DNA of 38,690 nt, from assembly GCA_949527715.1 (NCBI GenBank), contig CATEWF010000003.1, forward strand, positions 1 through 38,690, read 5' to 3'. Below the pieces are notes generated by a model. It was not told where the DNA came from and made no database searches. It saw nothing but the letters and a program-made list of their open reading frames with translations. Numbering within the stretch: the stretch's first letter is position 1; every line of letters starts with the position of its first letter. The DNA comes from an uncultured Mycoplasmatota bacterium (GTDB lineage Bacteria > Bacillota_I > Bacilli_A > Mycoplasmatales > Mycoplasmoidaceae). Below are positions 23,733 to 37,230 of the stretch, one piece after another. The translations under genes and the position numbers were made by a program.

Positions 23733-25895
23733 ATGTTGAATTTAAATGAACTTAACGTTAATCAACTTAAAGCTGTAACTGTATCTAACGGACCAATATT
23801 AGTTGTTGCAGGAGCAGGTACAGGTAAAACTAAAGTTTTGACAACACGAATTGCTTATTTAATCGAACATGAACATTACAAACCTTCATCAATTCTTGCT
23901 ATTACTTTTACAAACAAAGCAGCAAATGAAATGAAATATAGAATCAACAAACTTGTTGGTACAAAATCTCTATCTTGAATAGGAACTTATCACTCAATTT
24001 GTTTACGTATTTTAAAAGAAGATATTGACAAAATAAATAGACGAAATGACTTTGGTGTAATAGATGATGAAGACCAAATGTCATTGATCAGAGAAATCTA
24101 TCGTGTAAATCAAATTACTAAAAACATTTGTTCAACAATAAAATTTAAAAAAGCACTCCAATTAATTGAAACTATTAAATTTCAAAAAATAAATATTAAT
24201 GATTTTAATATTGGAACAAATTTTTTAAAACAATTTCAAATGTATTCTATTGATGAATATAAAGCAATAAAAATTATTTTCAATGAATATCAAAGAAAAT
24301 TATTATTGAACAATCTACTAGACTTCAATGATTTATTAATTTATGCAGAACAATTATTATCAAAAAAAGAAGTTCAAGTAAAGTGAAAAAATAGATTTAA
24401 ATATATTCTTGTTGATGAATTTCAAGACACTAATGAAACACAATTTAATATATTGAAGATGTTGATTGACCCATTACATAACAATATCTTTGTTGTTGGC
24501 GATCCAGATCAATCTATATATAAATGACGTGGTGCTTATGAATTAATATTTAAGGATTTTAGAGAAACATATCCGAAAGCAAAATTAATAATTTTAGATA
24601 CAAATTATCGTTCTACTAAAAACATTCTTTTAGGTTCAAATGCTCTTATTAAAAATAATTATGGTAGAATCGAAAAATCATTGATAACCGAAAATAATAT
24701 TGGAGAAAAGATTCAATATTTTTATGCTGATAGTCAATCTAATGAAGGATTGTTTGTAGCCAAAAAAATAATTGATCTTATAAAACAAGGATACAAATAT
24801 TCAGATATTGGAATTTTATATCGTAGTAATTATTTATCTCGTTTTTGTGAAGATTATTTGATGACAAATAGTATTCCATATAAAATATTTGGTGGAATAA
24901 AGTTCTATCAAAGAAAAGAAATCAAAGATTTGCTAGCTTATCTAAAAATAATGGTTGGCGAGGATGAATTGTCATTAAAAAGAATAATTAACGTGCCAAC
25001 AAGAGGAATTGGTGAAAGAACTATTCAGAAAATTGAAGAATACTCTTTAAAAAATGACATTAGTTTTTTTGAATGTTTAATTTTAAAAGAAAATGTTGAT
25101 TGAAATACAAAATTAACTAATAATTTTTATGAAGAAATAATAAAACTTAGACAAACTATTAAAGATCTGTCTCCATCAAAATCTTTGGTAAAAATAATTG
25201 AAAAAATTTCGTATAGAGAATATTTAAAAACATTAGATTTAGAAGAAAAAAATGAAAATATAGATGAATTAATAAATGCTATTACAATTTTTGAATCTGA
25301 ACACGAAAACGCTAATATACAATCATATCTTCAAGAAATAAGTTTATATACTGATACATCTGAGCAAAAAGTAACTAATGATAATTCTGTTTCTTTGATG
25401 ACTGTCCATGTAGCCAAGGGTTCAGAATATAAAATAATTTTTTTAATAGGTTTTAGTAACGGAATATTTCCTCCAGCTAAATCTTTTGATTTTCAAGAAG
25501 AACGACGTATTGCTTATGTTGGTTTAACAAGAGCAAAAGAATTGCTGTTTATAACTTGTTCAGATGGATATTCATATAGTGGTGGTGCAATGGGACCAAG
25601 TATGTTCTTGAGAGAAATAGGTGATAAAAACTTAAATGAAATTAAACAAGAATTTAAAACAATAAGTAATGCTGATTTAGATTGATATAACTCTAAACAA
25701 TCAAAAAATTATGAAAATAATTATCAAATAAACAATATTAATTTTAACATTGGTGATATTATTTCACATACTATATTTGGTTCTGGAGTTGTGATAGATG
25801 TGAAAGGAGATATATTAACAATTGCTTTTAAGGCTCCTTATGGAGTTAAAAGTATTATAAAAACACACAAAAGTCTTAAAAGAATAAAAAATTAA
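23733..25895 (+). CDS. pcrA: UvrD/PcrA-type superfamily I DNA helicase
   Basis: LNVNQLKAVTVSNGPILVVAGAGTGKTKVLTTRIAYLI, ITFTNKAANEMK, VDEFQDTNETQF, VVGDPDQSIYKWRGA, SLMTVHVAKGSEYKIIFLIG, RRIAYVGLTRAKELLFITC. Confidence 0.94.
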
Positions 25896-25896
25896 T

Positions 25897-26430
25897 ATGA
25901 TAAACAAGGAAATAAGAGCAAAAATTTTAAAAATAAGATGAAATTTAGAAAATAAGAAAAAGGAAAAATATGACTCTTTAATTTTTAAAAAAATAAGTAA
26001 TATTATTTCAAAAAAAATAAAAACTAAATATATCGGTCTATATTGACCTATTGAAAATGAAGTTGATACAATACGACTAGCTGAATGGTTATTAAAAAAT
26101 AATTTTAAAATTTGTATTCCTAAAATTAAAAAATCAAAAATGAATTTTATAGAAATTGATAGTGTTGATTTTAAATATGAATTTTGACATTCAATGAAAC
26201 AACCTATATCTAATCAAATTATTAAACCAGATGATATTCAATTATTAATAGTTCCGTTAATAGGTTTTAATAAAGATAACTATAGAATGGGGTATGGAAT
26301 GAATTTCTATAATAACTTTTTAGAAAACCAACATATACAAACAATAGGATTAGCTTATTCATTTCAACAAACAAATCAGATTATCATTACTAATAAAGAT
26401 ATAAAATTAGATAAAATTATTACAGAATAA
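25897..26430 (+). CDS. 5-formyltetrahydrofolate cyclo-ligase
   Basis: MINKEIRAKILKIRWNLENKKKEKYDSLIFKKI... LLIVPLIGFNKDNYRMGYGMNFYNNFL; 5-FCL pattern. Confidence 0.82.
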
Positions 26431-26435
26431 TAAAT

Positions 26436-27233
26436 ATGAAATTATTTTTTATAGGTGATATTTTTGGTGAAAAAGGAAAAGAAGCTATCCAAAAAGAGTT
26501 GTCAAACATTATTAAAAAAAATAAAATAGATTTAGTTATTGCAAATGCAGAAAATTGCACTAATGGTAGATCTTTATCTATTTCAGATTATGAATTTTTA
26601 TTGAAATGAGGAATTCAATATTTTACTTTTGGTAATCATACATGATATTTAGATGAAATTAAAGAAGTTTTAAAAAATAAGAATACTATTAGACCTGCAA
26701 ATTTAAAACCACTATCAGAAGAATCTAAATATGGAGTTGGTTCATTAGAATTTACTTACAAGAATAAAAAAATAAGAATTACAAATTTGTTAGGAAATAC
26801 TGTTTTTTGTCATGAAATACAAACAAACCCGTTTACAAAACTTGATGAAATATTAAATATTGATAATTCAGACATACATATTGTTGATTTTCATGCAGAA
26901 ACCACAAGCGAAAAGAATGCATTTTTACAATATTTTGCTAGTAAAGTTTCAGCTATTTTAGGAACTCATACGCACATTCAAAGTGCTGATGAAAGAATTT
27001 ATAAGAATACAGCATATATAACAGATGTTGGTATGACTGGACCAAGTGAAGGAGTTATCGGAGCTAATCCTAAAACAATAATTAAAATGTTTAGAGGAGA
27101 AAGTGAAAGATTTAGATTATCTCCTGATATTTCTAATTATCAACTTAATGGTGTAATTATTGAATTTGATGATTTAACAAATAAACCAATAAAAATTAAA
27201 AGAATTTTTATTAGAGAATTAGAAGGGGTTTAG
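26436..27233 (+). CDS. ymdB: YmdB-type metallophosphoesterase (TIGR00282-like)
   Basis: MKLFFIGDIFGEKGKEA, IVDFHAETTSEKNAFLQYFASKVSAILGTHTHIQSADERI, YITDVGMTGPSEGVIG; 266 codons. Confidence 0.9.
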
Positions 27234-27297
27234 TTTAATGGCAAAACTAAGGTCTCCAAAACCTTTGATGTGAGTTCGATTCTTACAACCCCTGCCA
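27224..27297 (+). tRNA. tRNA-Trp (anticodon CCA), CCA end encoded
   Basis: AGGGGTT/AACCCCT acceptor, GTTT/AAAC D-stem with GG in loop, AAGGT-CTCCAAA-ACCTT anticodon arm (CCA at 34-36), GTGAG-TTCGATT-CTTAC T-arm, G73 + CCA. Confidence 0.95.
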
Positions 27298-27307
27298 ATA
27301 AAAATAA

Positions 27308-27335
27308 AAAGATGGAACTAAGCCATCTTTTTTTA
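27308..27335. terminator. Rho-independent-type terminator between tRNA-Trp and dnaN (convergent)
   Basis: AAAGATGG-AACTAAG-CCATCTTT followed by TTTT. Confidence 0.8.
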
Positions 27336-28406
27336 AATATTTTTTCTAGGTACAATTAACGATATGAATTCTTGATCTTTTAAATCTTTTAAAATAATTG
27401 GTGAAGTAGCATTTATAAAATTAAATTCAATTTCGTTAGAATTAATATTTTTAATTAAATCTAATAAATATTTTGCATTTAAATAAAATTTAATTTCTGG
27501 ACCATTATAATTTTTAATTTCTATATCTTCATAACATGAACCTGATTCAATATTTTTAAAAGTTGTAATTATTTTTTCTTTTTCAATATTTAATTGAAGA
27601 ATGGGTTTTTTATCAGAGTTTAATAAAACAATACCACGATTAATTGATTCAAATAATGCTTTTTTATTTAATAAAAAAGAATAATTATATTTTTCATTAA
27701 ATATTTTAGTAATAGAAGGATATTGACCATCAATTACTCTTGATAAAATAGTAATATCTTCTATTTGAAATAATATTTCATTTTTATTTAAATAAGTATT
27801 TATATTATTTTTAGATTCTTGAATAATTAAATTTAAAATCTTAATATCATTTAAAGAAAGAATAAAGGGAGTTTTTTCTCCTTTATAAGGGTGTTTTAAA
27901 TAACTTAAATGGAATGAATCTGTAGAGGTAACTTCAATAAAATTTTCTAATCTTTCACTATTAAAATAAATACCCGTTAAAACATTACTCTGATCAAAAG
28001 ACTGTAATGTTGTAGAAGTTAATTTTGTATAAATTTTATTAATAAATTCTTTTTCTAAAATAAATTCTTTTCAACCAATGTGATTAAATTTAATCATAGG
28101 GTATGTAAAATCTTCTAATAAATTTAAATCAGAAGTAAACTTATCTGTAGAAATTCTAACTATTGAGTTGTCAATTAAATTAAAAGTAATTTTATTTTCT
28201 GATATTTTAGAAATAATATTAAATAATAAACTTCCTTTAATTAATATTTTTCCAGTTGAAAAAATATTTATATTATTATTTATTTCAATTTCTTCTACAA
28301 TTATTAAAATTCCAGATAAAGAAGGAATAGTTGTTAAATCTAAAATTATTTCATTACAAAATTTTAATTTCTTAACTAATAAATTTTTATCAATAGTGAA
28401 TTTCAT
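27333..28406 (-). CDS. dnaN: DNA polymerase III beta sliding clamp
   Basis: MKFTIDKNLLVKKLKFCNEIIL...IPSLSGILI start; C-terminus SPIILKDLKDQEFISLIVPRKNI; 358 codons; adjacent to dnaA. Confidence 0.92.
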
Positions 28407-28448
28407 AATTTGTTTTTTATTTATATTTTATTTATATATTATTATATA

Positions 28449-28530
28449 GAAGTTGGAATGTAGGAAAAATACATTTTCTTTATAATATATTTAATTTTTA
28501 AATATAAATTTCCAACATTTTTCCAACATT
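28449..28530. promoter_or_regulatory. Candidate oriC element: repeated TTCC(A/T)ACAT motifs between dnaA and dnaN
   Basis: Exact tandem TTTCCAACATT at 28509-28519 and 28520-28530; reverse-strand TTTTTCCTACATTCCAAC within 28451-28470. Confidence 0.5.
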
Positions 28531-29912
28531 TAAATCTTTTTATATAAATTAACTATAAACTCTTCTAATTTATTATCTTTTTTAATTTTTTTAGTTATAC
28601 TCTCAATACTTTCTATTACTGTTGAATGATCTCTACCAGAGAAAAAACTCCCTATTTGAGAATAATTCATATTAAATTTTTGTCTTAATACATACATACA
28701 CACTTGTCTTACTAATGAGATTTGTTTCGTTCTATTTTTAGATCTAACCAGATCAGGGTTAATAGAATAAGCTGCACAAATTTGATTAATAACTATTTCA
28801 GGATTAACATCAAATCCATATTTCATTAAATTATCATGATTATCAGTTTCATTAATTTTTTTAATAATATCTAAATTAATAATTGCATTTGGCGGTAAAT
28901 TATTATTAATTACATAAAATAAAATTCGATGTAAAAATCCTTCTAATTCTCTAATATCATTACAATATCTTCTACTAATATAATTAATTACATCACTTGT
29001 TAAAATAAAACTTTCATTACTTTCTTTTAATTTTTCTTCAAGAATTTTTTTAATTGAATTTAAATCTGGTTTAGTAATTTTTATATATAACCCAGAGTGG
29101 AATCTAGATTTCATTCTAGACTCGAGATTTTGTAATAAACTAGGTTCTTTATCTGATGTCATTATAATAATTTTTCCAGTGCTAACATTTTTATTGAAAA
29201 TATTAAAAAATATTTCATTAATTTTTTCTTTTTTTTCTAAAAATTGGATGTCATCCAATAATAAAAGATCATATGATTCATATTTTTCTTTTAATTGTTC
29301 TACAGAGTTACCGCCTACAGAAAAACTGTTATAAACTTCTCGAACAAAGTCATCTGTAGAAATATATTTAACAATTTTATTAGGAAAGTGATTAATATAT
29401 TCATTACCGATTGCATGTAATAGATGTGTTTTTCCTAAACCAACACCACCACTTATAAAAATTGGGTTCCAAAATTTATCTTTAAATATTGTTTGAGCAG
29501 CATTATATGCTAATTTATTAAATTCACTAACAATAAAATTATCAAAACGATAATTACTATTAATTCCGGTAGATTTATTGTTTTGATTAACAATAAAATT
29601 ATTTTCTACTTTTTTAGGATCAGGCAACTGATTGATTATTGTAGATTCACTTTCGGTGATAAATTCTAAAACATAATTACTATTATTAATTTTGTTTAAT
29701 TCTTTTTCTAAATCTAATTTGTAATCTATTTTTAAAGTTTGCTTTGCAAAAATGTTTTTTACTTTTATATAAATTACATTATCTTTTACATTACAAACAG
29801 AAATTGGTTCAATAAATTCATTATAAAAAACTACATTTCCACAACTGTTTTTAATTTTTTCTTTAGCTAATGTTAACAAGTTATTTAAATTTTTTTGTAA
29901 TGTACGTTCCAT
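28530..29912 (-). CDS. dnaA: Chromosomal replication initiator DnaA
   Basis: [45 protein letters not shown]-terminal [22 protein letters not shown]. Confidence 0.97.
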   Translation of the reverse strand: MERTLQKNLNNLLTLAKEKIKNSCGNVVFYNEFIEPISVCNVKDNVIYIKVKNIFAKQTLKIDYKLDLEKELNKINNSNYVLEFITESESTIINQLPDPKKVENNFIVNQNNKSTGINSNYRFDNFIVSEFNKLAYNAAQTIFKDKFWNPIFISGGVGLGKTHLLHAIGNEYINHFPNKIVKYISTDDFVREVYNSFSVGGNSVEQLKEKYESYDLLLLDDIQFLEKKEKINEIFFNIFNKNVSTGKIIIMTSDKEPSLLQNLESRMKSRFHSGLYIKITKPDLNSIKKILEEKLKESNESFILTSDVINYISRRYCNDIRELEGFLHRILFYVINNNLPPNAIINLDIIKKINETDNHDNLMKYGFDVNPEIVINQICAAYSINPDLVRSKNRTKQISLVRQVCMYVLRQKFNMNYSQIGSFFSGRDHSTVIESIESITKKIKKDNKLEEFIVNLYKKI

Positions 29913-29975
29913 AGAATAGTAAAAAATATTATATTAATTATTAATAATTTTGATATTATTAATATTACATATATT

Positions 29976-30122
29976 ATGAAAAGAACATATCAACCAAACA
30001 AGAAAAAAAGAGCTAAAACACATGGTTTTTTAGCTAGAAAATCTTCTGCAAACGGAAGAAAAGTTTTAAAAAGAAGAAGAGCAAAAAGTCGTAAAAGATT
30101 AACTGTTTCTGATGAAAAATAG
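29976..30122 (+). CDS. rpmH: 50S ribosomal protein L34
   Basis: [48 protein letters not shown] (48 aa); missed by the ORF track because of its length. Confidence 0.97.
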   Translation: MKRTYQPNKKKRAKTHGFLARKSSANGRKVLKRRRAKSRKRLTVSDEK

Positions 30123-30435
30123 GAAATTTGAGTCAATTAGTAAAAAAGATGAGATTTCTAAAATTTTTTCAAAAGGTAGAGTAGTTAGTGATTCAATTTA
30201 TCTATTAAAATACTTACCTAATAAAAAATTTCGTTTAGGATTATCAGTTGCTAAAAAAAACTTCAAACATTCTATTGTTAGAAATAAAATTAGAAGGCAA
30301 TTAAGAAATATTTTTTATTCTTTTAAGTCATTGCCAAATGTGGATTTATTTGTTGTAGTTAAAAACACTTATAAACCTACAGAATATCACGCAATGACCA
30401 AAAAATTAGAAACACTTTGTAAAAAAATCAAATAA
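30112..30435 (+). CDS. rnpA: Ribonuclease P protein component
   Basis: [29 protein letters not shown]; overlaps rpmH 3' end by 11 nt. Confidence 0.92.
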   Translation: MKNRKFESISKKDEISKIFSKGRVVSDSIYLLKYLPNKKFRLGLSVAKKNFKHSIVRNKIRRQLRNIFYSFKSLPNVDLFVVVKNTYKPTEYHAMTKKLETLCKKIK

Positions 30436-31583
30436 TGTCACAAAAAACAGCTTTATCATTTAAAAACTTTAATCAAAATTCATCTAGTATTAATACTGCT
30501 AGTCCTTTTTGATCTAAACCACAAACTAAGAAAAATAAAGCAAAGAACATTTTTAAAGGTATTTGAAAATGATTCAAAATGTTGTTATTTGCTTTTTTTA
30601 TGTTGATGGGATTATGGGGTTGTTTTCAAACAATGGCTGATAACACTGTTGCTACAGATGTAAATATTGGTTCTGGATTAGAATTTGGTTTTGATTTCGG
30701 TCATACAGGTAACTGACTATATGATCTTTCTGCTGGTGGTTTGTATACACAATTTCATAGTTTTTCAACATGAACATTAGATTACGGCCCTTTTTATGCT
30801 TTCTTTGTTTGACCTGGTTCTTGATTAGTGTTAAATTTAATGTGAGCTTGTCACACATGAATAGGTGGATTAAATGCTTTATTAGGCATTTTTATATTAC
30901 TATTGATTATTCGTACTTTTTCAATATTAGTTTCTTTAAGATCTACTTTACAAAATGAAAAAATGAGTGAAGTTCAAGGAAAAATTTCAGAAATTAATGC
31001 TAAATATAAAGGTGTTACAGATCAAGTTGGTAAACAAAAAAAACAACAAGAAATAATGGATATTTACAAAAAGAATAATGTAAAACCATTTGCAGCATTT
31101 GAACAAATGTTTATCACACTACCTATTTTCTTAATTATTTATCGTGTAGTTACAATAGTTAGACCATTAAAGAGTACTATTTTATTTGGTATTTGAAACT
31201 TCTCTTACACTCCAATGTCTCAGATATTTGGAAGTTTTGTAAATGGTGGTTGGGTATATTTGTTTTTTGTTCTTTTAGTTATTCCAGTACAATTTTTATC
31301 TATGAAATTACCACAAAGATGAGCAAGAAAACGTAATAGAAATGCTTCAACTGTTTCTAATAAAGGTGGAAAACAGATGAAGAAAATGAATATGACTCAA
31401 AATATTTTTGCTGGTGTTATGTCATTAATAGTTGTTTTCTCTGCAACAGGTGTTGGTGTATATTGATTCTTGAATGCATTATTTGCCATTGCTCAATCTT
31501 ATATAATGCATAGAGTTATTCTACATAGTAGAAAGAAAAACTCTTCTCTTGAATCTAAATTGGATAGTTTAATTCTTGAGTAA
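30435..31583 (+). CDS. yidC: Membrane protein insertase YidC/OxaI
   Basis: [64 protein letters not shown]; 383 codons in code 4; classic rnpA-yidC order. Confidence 0.94.
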
Positions 31584-32390
31584 TGAATTTAAATAATACT
31601 CGTGAATATTTGACATCAAGACAATTTAACCCATCAAAAAAAATGGGGCAAAATTTTTTAATCAATGAAAACATCTCAAAAAATATAGTTACTTCAATAA
31701 ATTTTAAAGATGTTGATTTAGTTCTTGAAATCGGCCCTGGTCTTGCTGCTTTAACAGATTACTTAGTAGATCAAAAATTTGATTTAACTTTAATTGAATT
31801 AGACAAAAGATTAAATGAATTTTTGGTAAAAAGATTTAAAAATAAAAAAGTTAAAATTATCAATCAAGATGTTTTAAGAATAAATTTTCATGAAATTATT
31901 AATGGATACAAGAACCCTATAATTGTGTCTAATCTTCCTTATTCCATTAGTTCATTGGTTATTTTAAAATTTTTAAAAACAGCAAAAATAAATTCATTTT
32001 ATTGTATGCTTCAACAAGAAATGGTTGATAGAATTTGTGCACCAGTCAGAACAAAAAAATACAATGCATTTACAGCTTTAATATCTTATTATTGCGATGT
32101 AAAAAAGACTTTAAACATATCAGCGAATAACTTTTTTCCTGCTCCTGATGTAGATTCTTGTTTTATTTCTATTCAAAAAAACGATAGAGAATATGATGAA
32201 GAATTTGATAAGTTTTTAAGATTATGTTTTTTGAATAGAAGAAAAACAATTGTTAATAATTTAAAAACTAAATATAGTAATAAAATTATTATTAATTTAT
32301 TAAATAAACTTGCTATAAATTTAACAACAAGAAGCGAAGAACTTTCCCCTGAAGAATTATTTGAATTATTTATTGAGCTAAAATCGAAAA

Positions 32391-32398
<8 letters not shown>
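31583..32398 (+). CDS. rsmA: 16S rRNA dimethyladenosine transferase RsmA/KsgA
   Basis: KKMGQNFLINENI, VLEIGPGLAALT, IVSNLPYSISS, FFPAPDVDSCFI. Confidence 0.95.
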
Positions 32399-34597
<2,199 letters not shown>

Positions 34598-34598
34598 T

Positions 34599-35813
34599 AT
34601 GAGATTGCAAAAAACTTCTTCTTTCATAAAAGATCCAATACACAGTGAAATTAATTTTTCCAGTCAAGATGCTTGGCTAAAAGAATTAATTGAGACTAAA
34701 GAGTTTCAAAGATTAAATAGAATTAGACAGCTAGGAATGTCATATTTAATTTTCCCTTCGGCTACCCATACTAGATTTTCCCATTCATTGGGTACTTATG
34801 AAACTACAAGAAAATTTATCGATAATTTAAATATTAAAAACTTAACTCCTAAAAAAAGAAAAACAATTCTTGCTGCGGCACTTTTACATGATATAGGACA
34901 CGGACCTAATTCACATGCTTTTGAAAAATATACAAATATCTCTCACGAAACATACACTAAAGCAATAATTGGGACTAAAGGTACAAACATTTATAAAATT
35001 TTAGTTAAGAACGGTGTTAACCCAAAAGATGTTGTTGCTGTTTTAGATAAGAAAAACAAAAATGAATGAATGAATAGCTTAGTAAGTAGTCAGATAGATG
35101 CTGATAGAATTGATTATTTACAAAGAGACTCTCATTATACAGGCGCAACATATGGTGAAATCGATGCATCCATGATTGCAAAACGAGCAATGTTTATGAA
35201 CAATCAAATAGTTTTTTCAACAAAAGCTATTTCCACTATTGAAAACTTATTAGTAGGTAGATTTCATATGTATGAACAAGTTTATGAAAATGTTCATACT
35301 ATTGCAAATGAATGGATTATTCAACAAGTTATGTCTAGAGTTAAAGAACTATATAAACTTGGATACAAGTTTATTGATTACAATAATATGTTAGAGTTCT
35401 TTAAATCTTGATTAGATGACAAAGATTTTACAATTGAAGAGTTTTTGAAATTAGATGATTGAAACTTTAGTTGTCTACTAGATTCATTAAAACATGAAGT
35501 AGATCCTATTTTAAGACTTCTTTTAGCTGAAAGAGACACAAAAGACAAATTTATTTGTCTAGATTATACAAAAAAAGCTCATCAAAAAGCTCTTGCAAAA
35601 GCAAAGGCTTTACACTTACCAGTTAAGTACAATGTAGATGTAATTAAACATAAAGCAATCTGTTTGTATCATCCTAACAAACAACCAATTAAAATTTATA
35701 ACTCATTAACAGGTAAAATTCAAAACTTTGATGAGTTAAGCAATTTGGTTCAAAAAGACCAATTTATTAAGAAAGAAAGAACATTATTAATACTAAATAT
35801 TAAATTAATGTAA
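34599..35813 (+). CDS. HD-domain phosphohydrolase (dNTPase-like)
   Basis: KDPIHSEINF, RLNRIRQLGMSYLIFPSATHTRFSHSLGTYE, LLHDIGHGPNSHAFE, SSQIDADRIDYLQRDSHYTGATYG. Confidence 0.9.
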
Positions 35814-35872
35814 AAATATATAATTTTAATACTATAAATATATTAATTTATTTTAGAAAGCGAATTTAAAAG

Positions 35873-36298
35873 ATGGACAAACACATTAATGAAATTGCTT
35901 ATGAAATTGCTAAAGAAGAATACAAAGATCAAGTATTTTCTTTTGACAATTTGTGAAGCAAATTAGTAAAACACATTAAAGTTCCTTTAAAAGAACAAGC
36001 AACTCTTAAAGGTGAATTGTATTCTGAAATCATTCAAGACACAAATTTCTTATATTCAGGAAAACAAAATTGAAGATTAAGAGAATTTGTTACTCAAGAT
36101 GAATTGAAGAAAACATTAGCAAATTCTTTATATGATTTTGACAAATCATTAACTGAAGAAGATTATGAAGAAATCGATTCACTAGCTGAACGTTTTGATG
36201 AAGAAACAGGAATGTATTATGATGAAGACGAAGAAGAAGCATTCCAAAATGTTAAAGATGCTGTTGAAGCAGAAGTTGATGAAGACGAAATTGAATAA
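35873..36298 (+). CDS. rpoE: DNA-directed RNA polymerase delta subunit-like protein
   Basis: N-terminal HARE-HTH-like domain (LWSKLVKHIKVPLKEQATLKGELYSEIIQDTNFLYSGKQNWRLREFV) and acidic C-terminal tail. Confidence 0.85.
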
Positions 36299-36317
36299 TT
36301 TATAAGGAGAAAACACA

Positions 36318-37193
36318 ATGAGAAAAACTGTAAATATTAAATCAATGTTAAAAGATGCTGCTGCAGGACACTATGCAATAGCTCACATTAATATTAACAA
36401 CTTAGAATGAATTAAAGGTGCTTTAGCAGCTGCTAAGGAAACAAACACTCCAATTATTTTAGGTGTATCTGAAGGTGCCGCTAAATACATGTGTGGTTTT
36501 AAAAACATCGTTGATATGGTTAACAATGTAATTGTTGCTATGGATATAACTCAACCAGTTGCTGTTCATTTAGATCATGGATCATATGAAGGAGCTATGG
36601 CTGCATTAAAAGCAGGATTTAGTTCAGTAATGTTTGATGGTTCACACTTACCATTTAATGAAAATATCAAGAAACTTAAGAAAGTTTTGTCTGCTGCTAA
36701 AAGACGAGGTGCATCTGTTGAAGCAGAAGTTGGTGCAATTGGCGGTCAAGAAGATGGAGTTGTTGGTAATGGTGAATTGGCTGATGTAAGTCAATGTGAA
36801 ATTATTTCTAAATTACCAATCAGTTGTTTAGCTGCTGGTATTGGAAACATTCACGGTATTTATCCATCTAACTGAAAAGGGTTAAACTTTAAACGTTTAA
36901 GTGAAATTACAAGAGTATGTAAAAATAAACCATTAGTTTTACATGGTGGAACAGGAATTCCAACAGATCAAATTAAACAAGCTATTTCTTTAGGTGTTGC
37001 TAAGATTAATGTAAACACTGAATGTCAATTAGCTTTTGCAAAAGCAACAAGAGAATATATTGAACAAAAGAAAGATCTTGATACTAAAGCAAAGGGATTT
37101 GATCCTCGTAAATTATTAAAACCAGGTACTGAAGCAATCAAAAACATGGTTATCGAAAAATTTGAAATCTTTGGTTGCAAAGGAAAAGCTTAA
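36318..37193 (+). CDS. fba: Class II fructose-bisphosphate aldolase
   Basis: AVHLDHGSYEGAMAALKAGFSSVMFDGSHLPF, VEAEVGAIGGQEDG, LVLHGGTGIP; SD aaggagaaaacacaATG. Confidence 0.95.
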
Positions 37194-37196
37194 GAC

Positions 37197-37230
37197 AAAT
37201 AAATCAGGCATTTGCTTGATTTATTTTTTT
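37197..37230. terminator. Strong bidirectional terminator between fba and LRR gene
   Basis: AAATAAATCAGGC-ATTT-GCTTGATTTATTT, 13-bp stem (one G-T pair) then T-tract; T/A flanks allow both directions. Confidence 0.85.
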
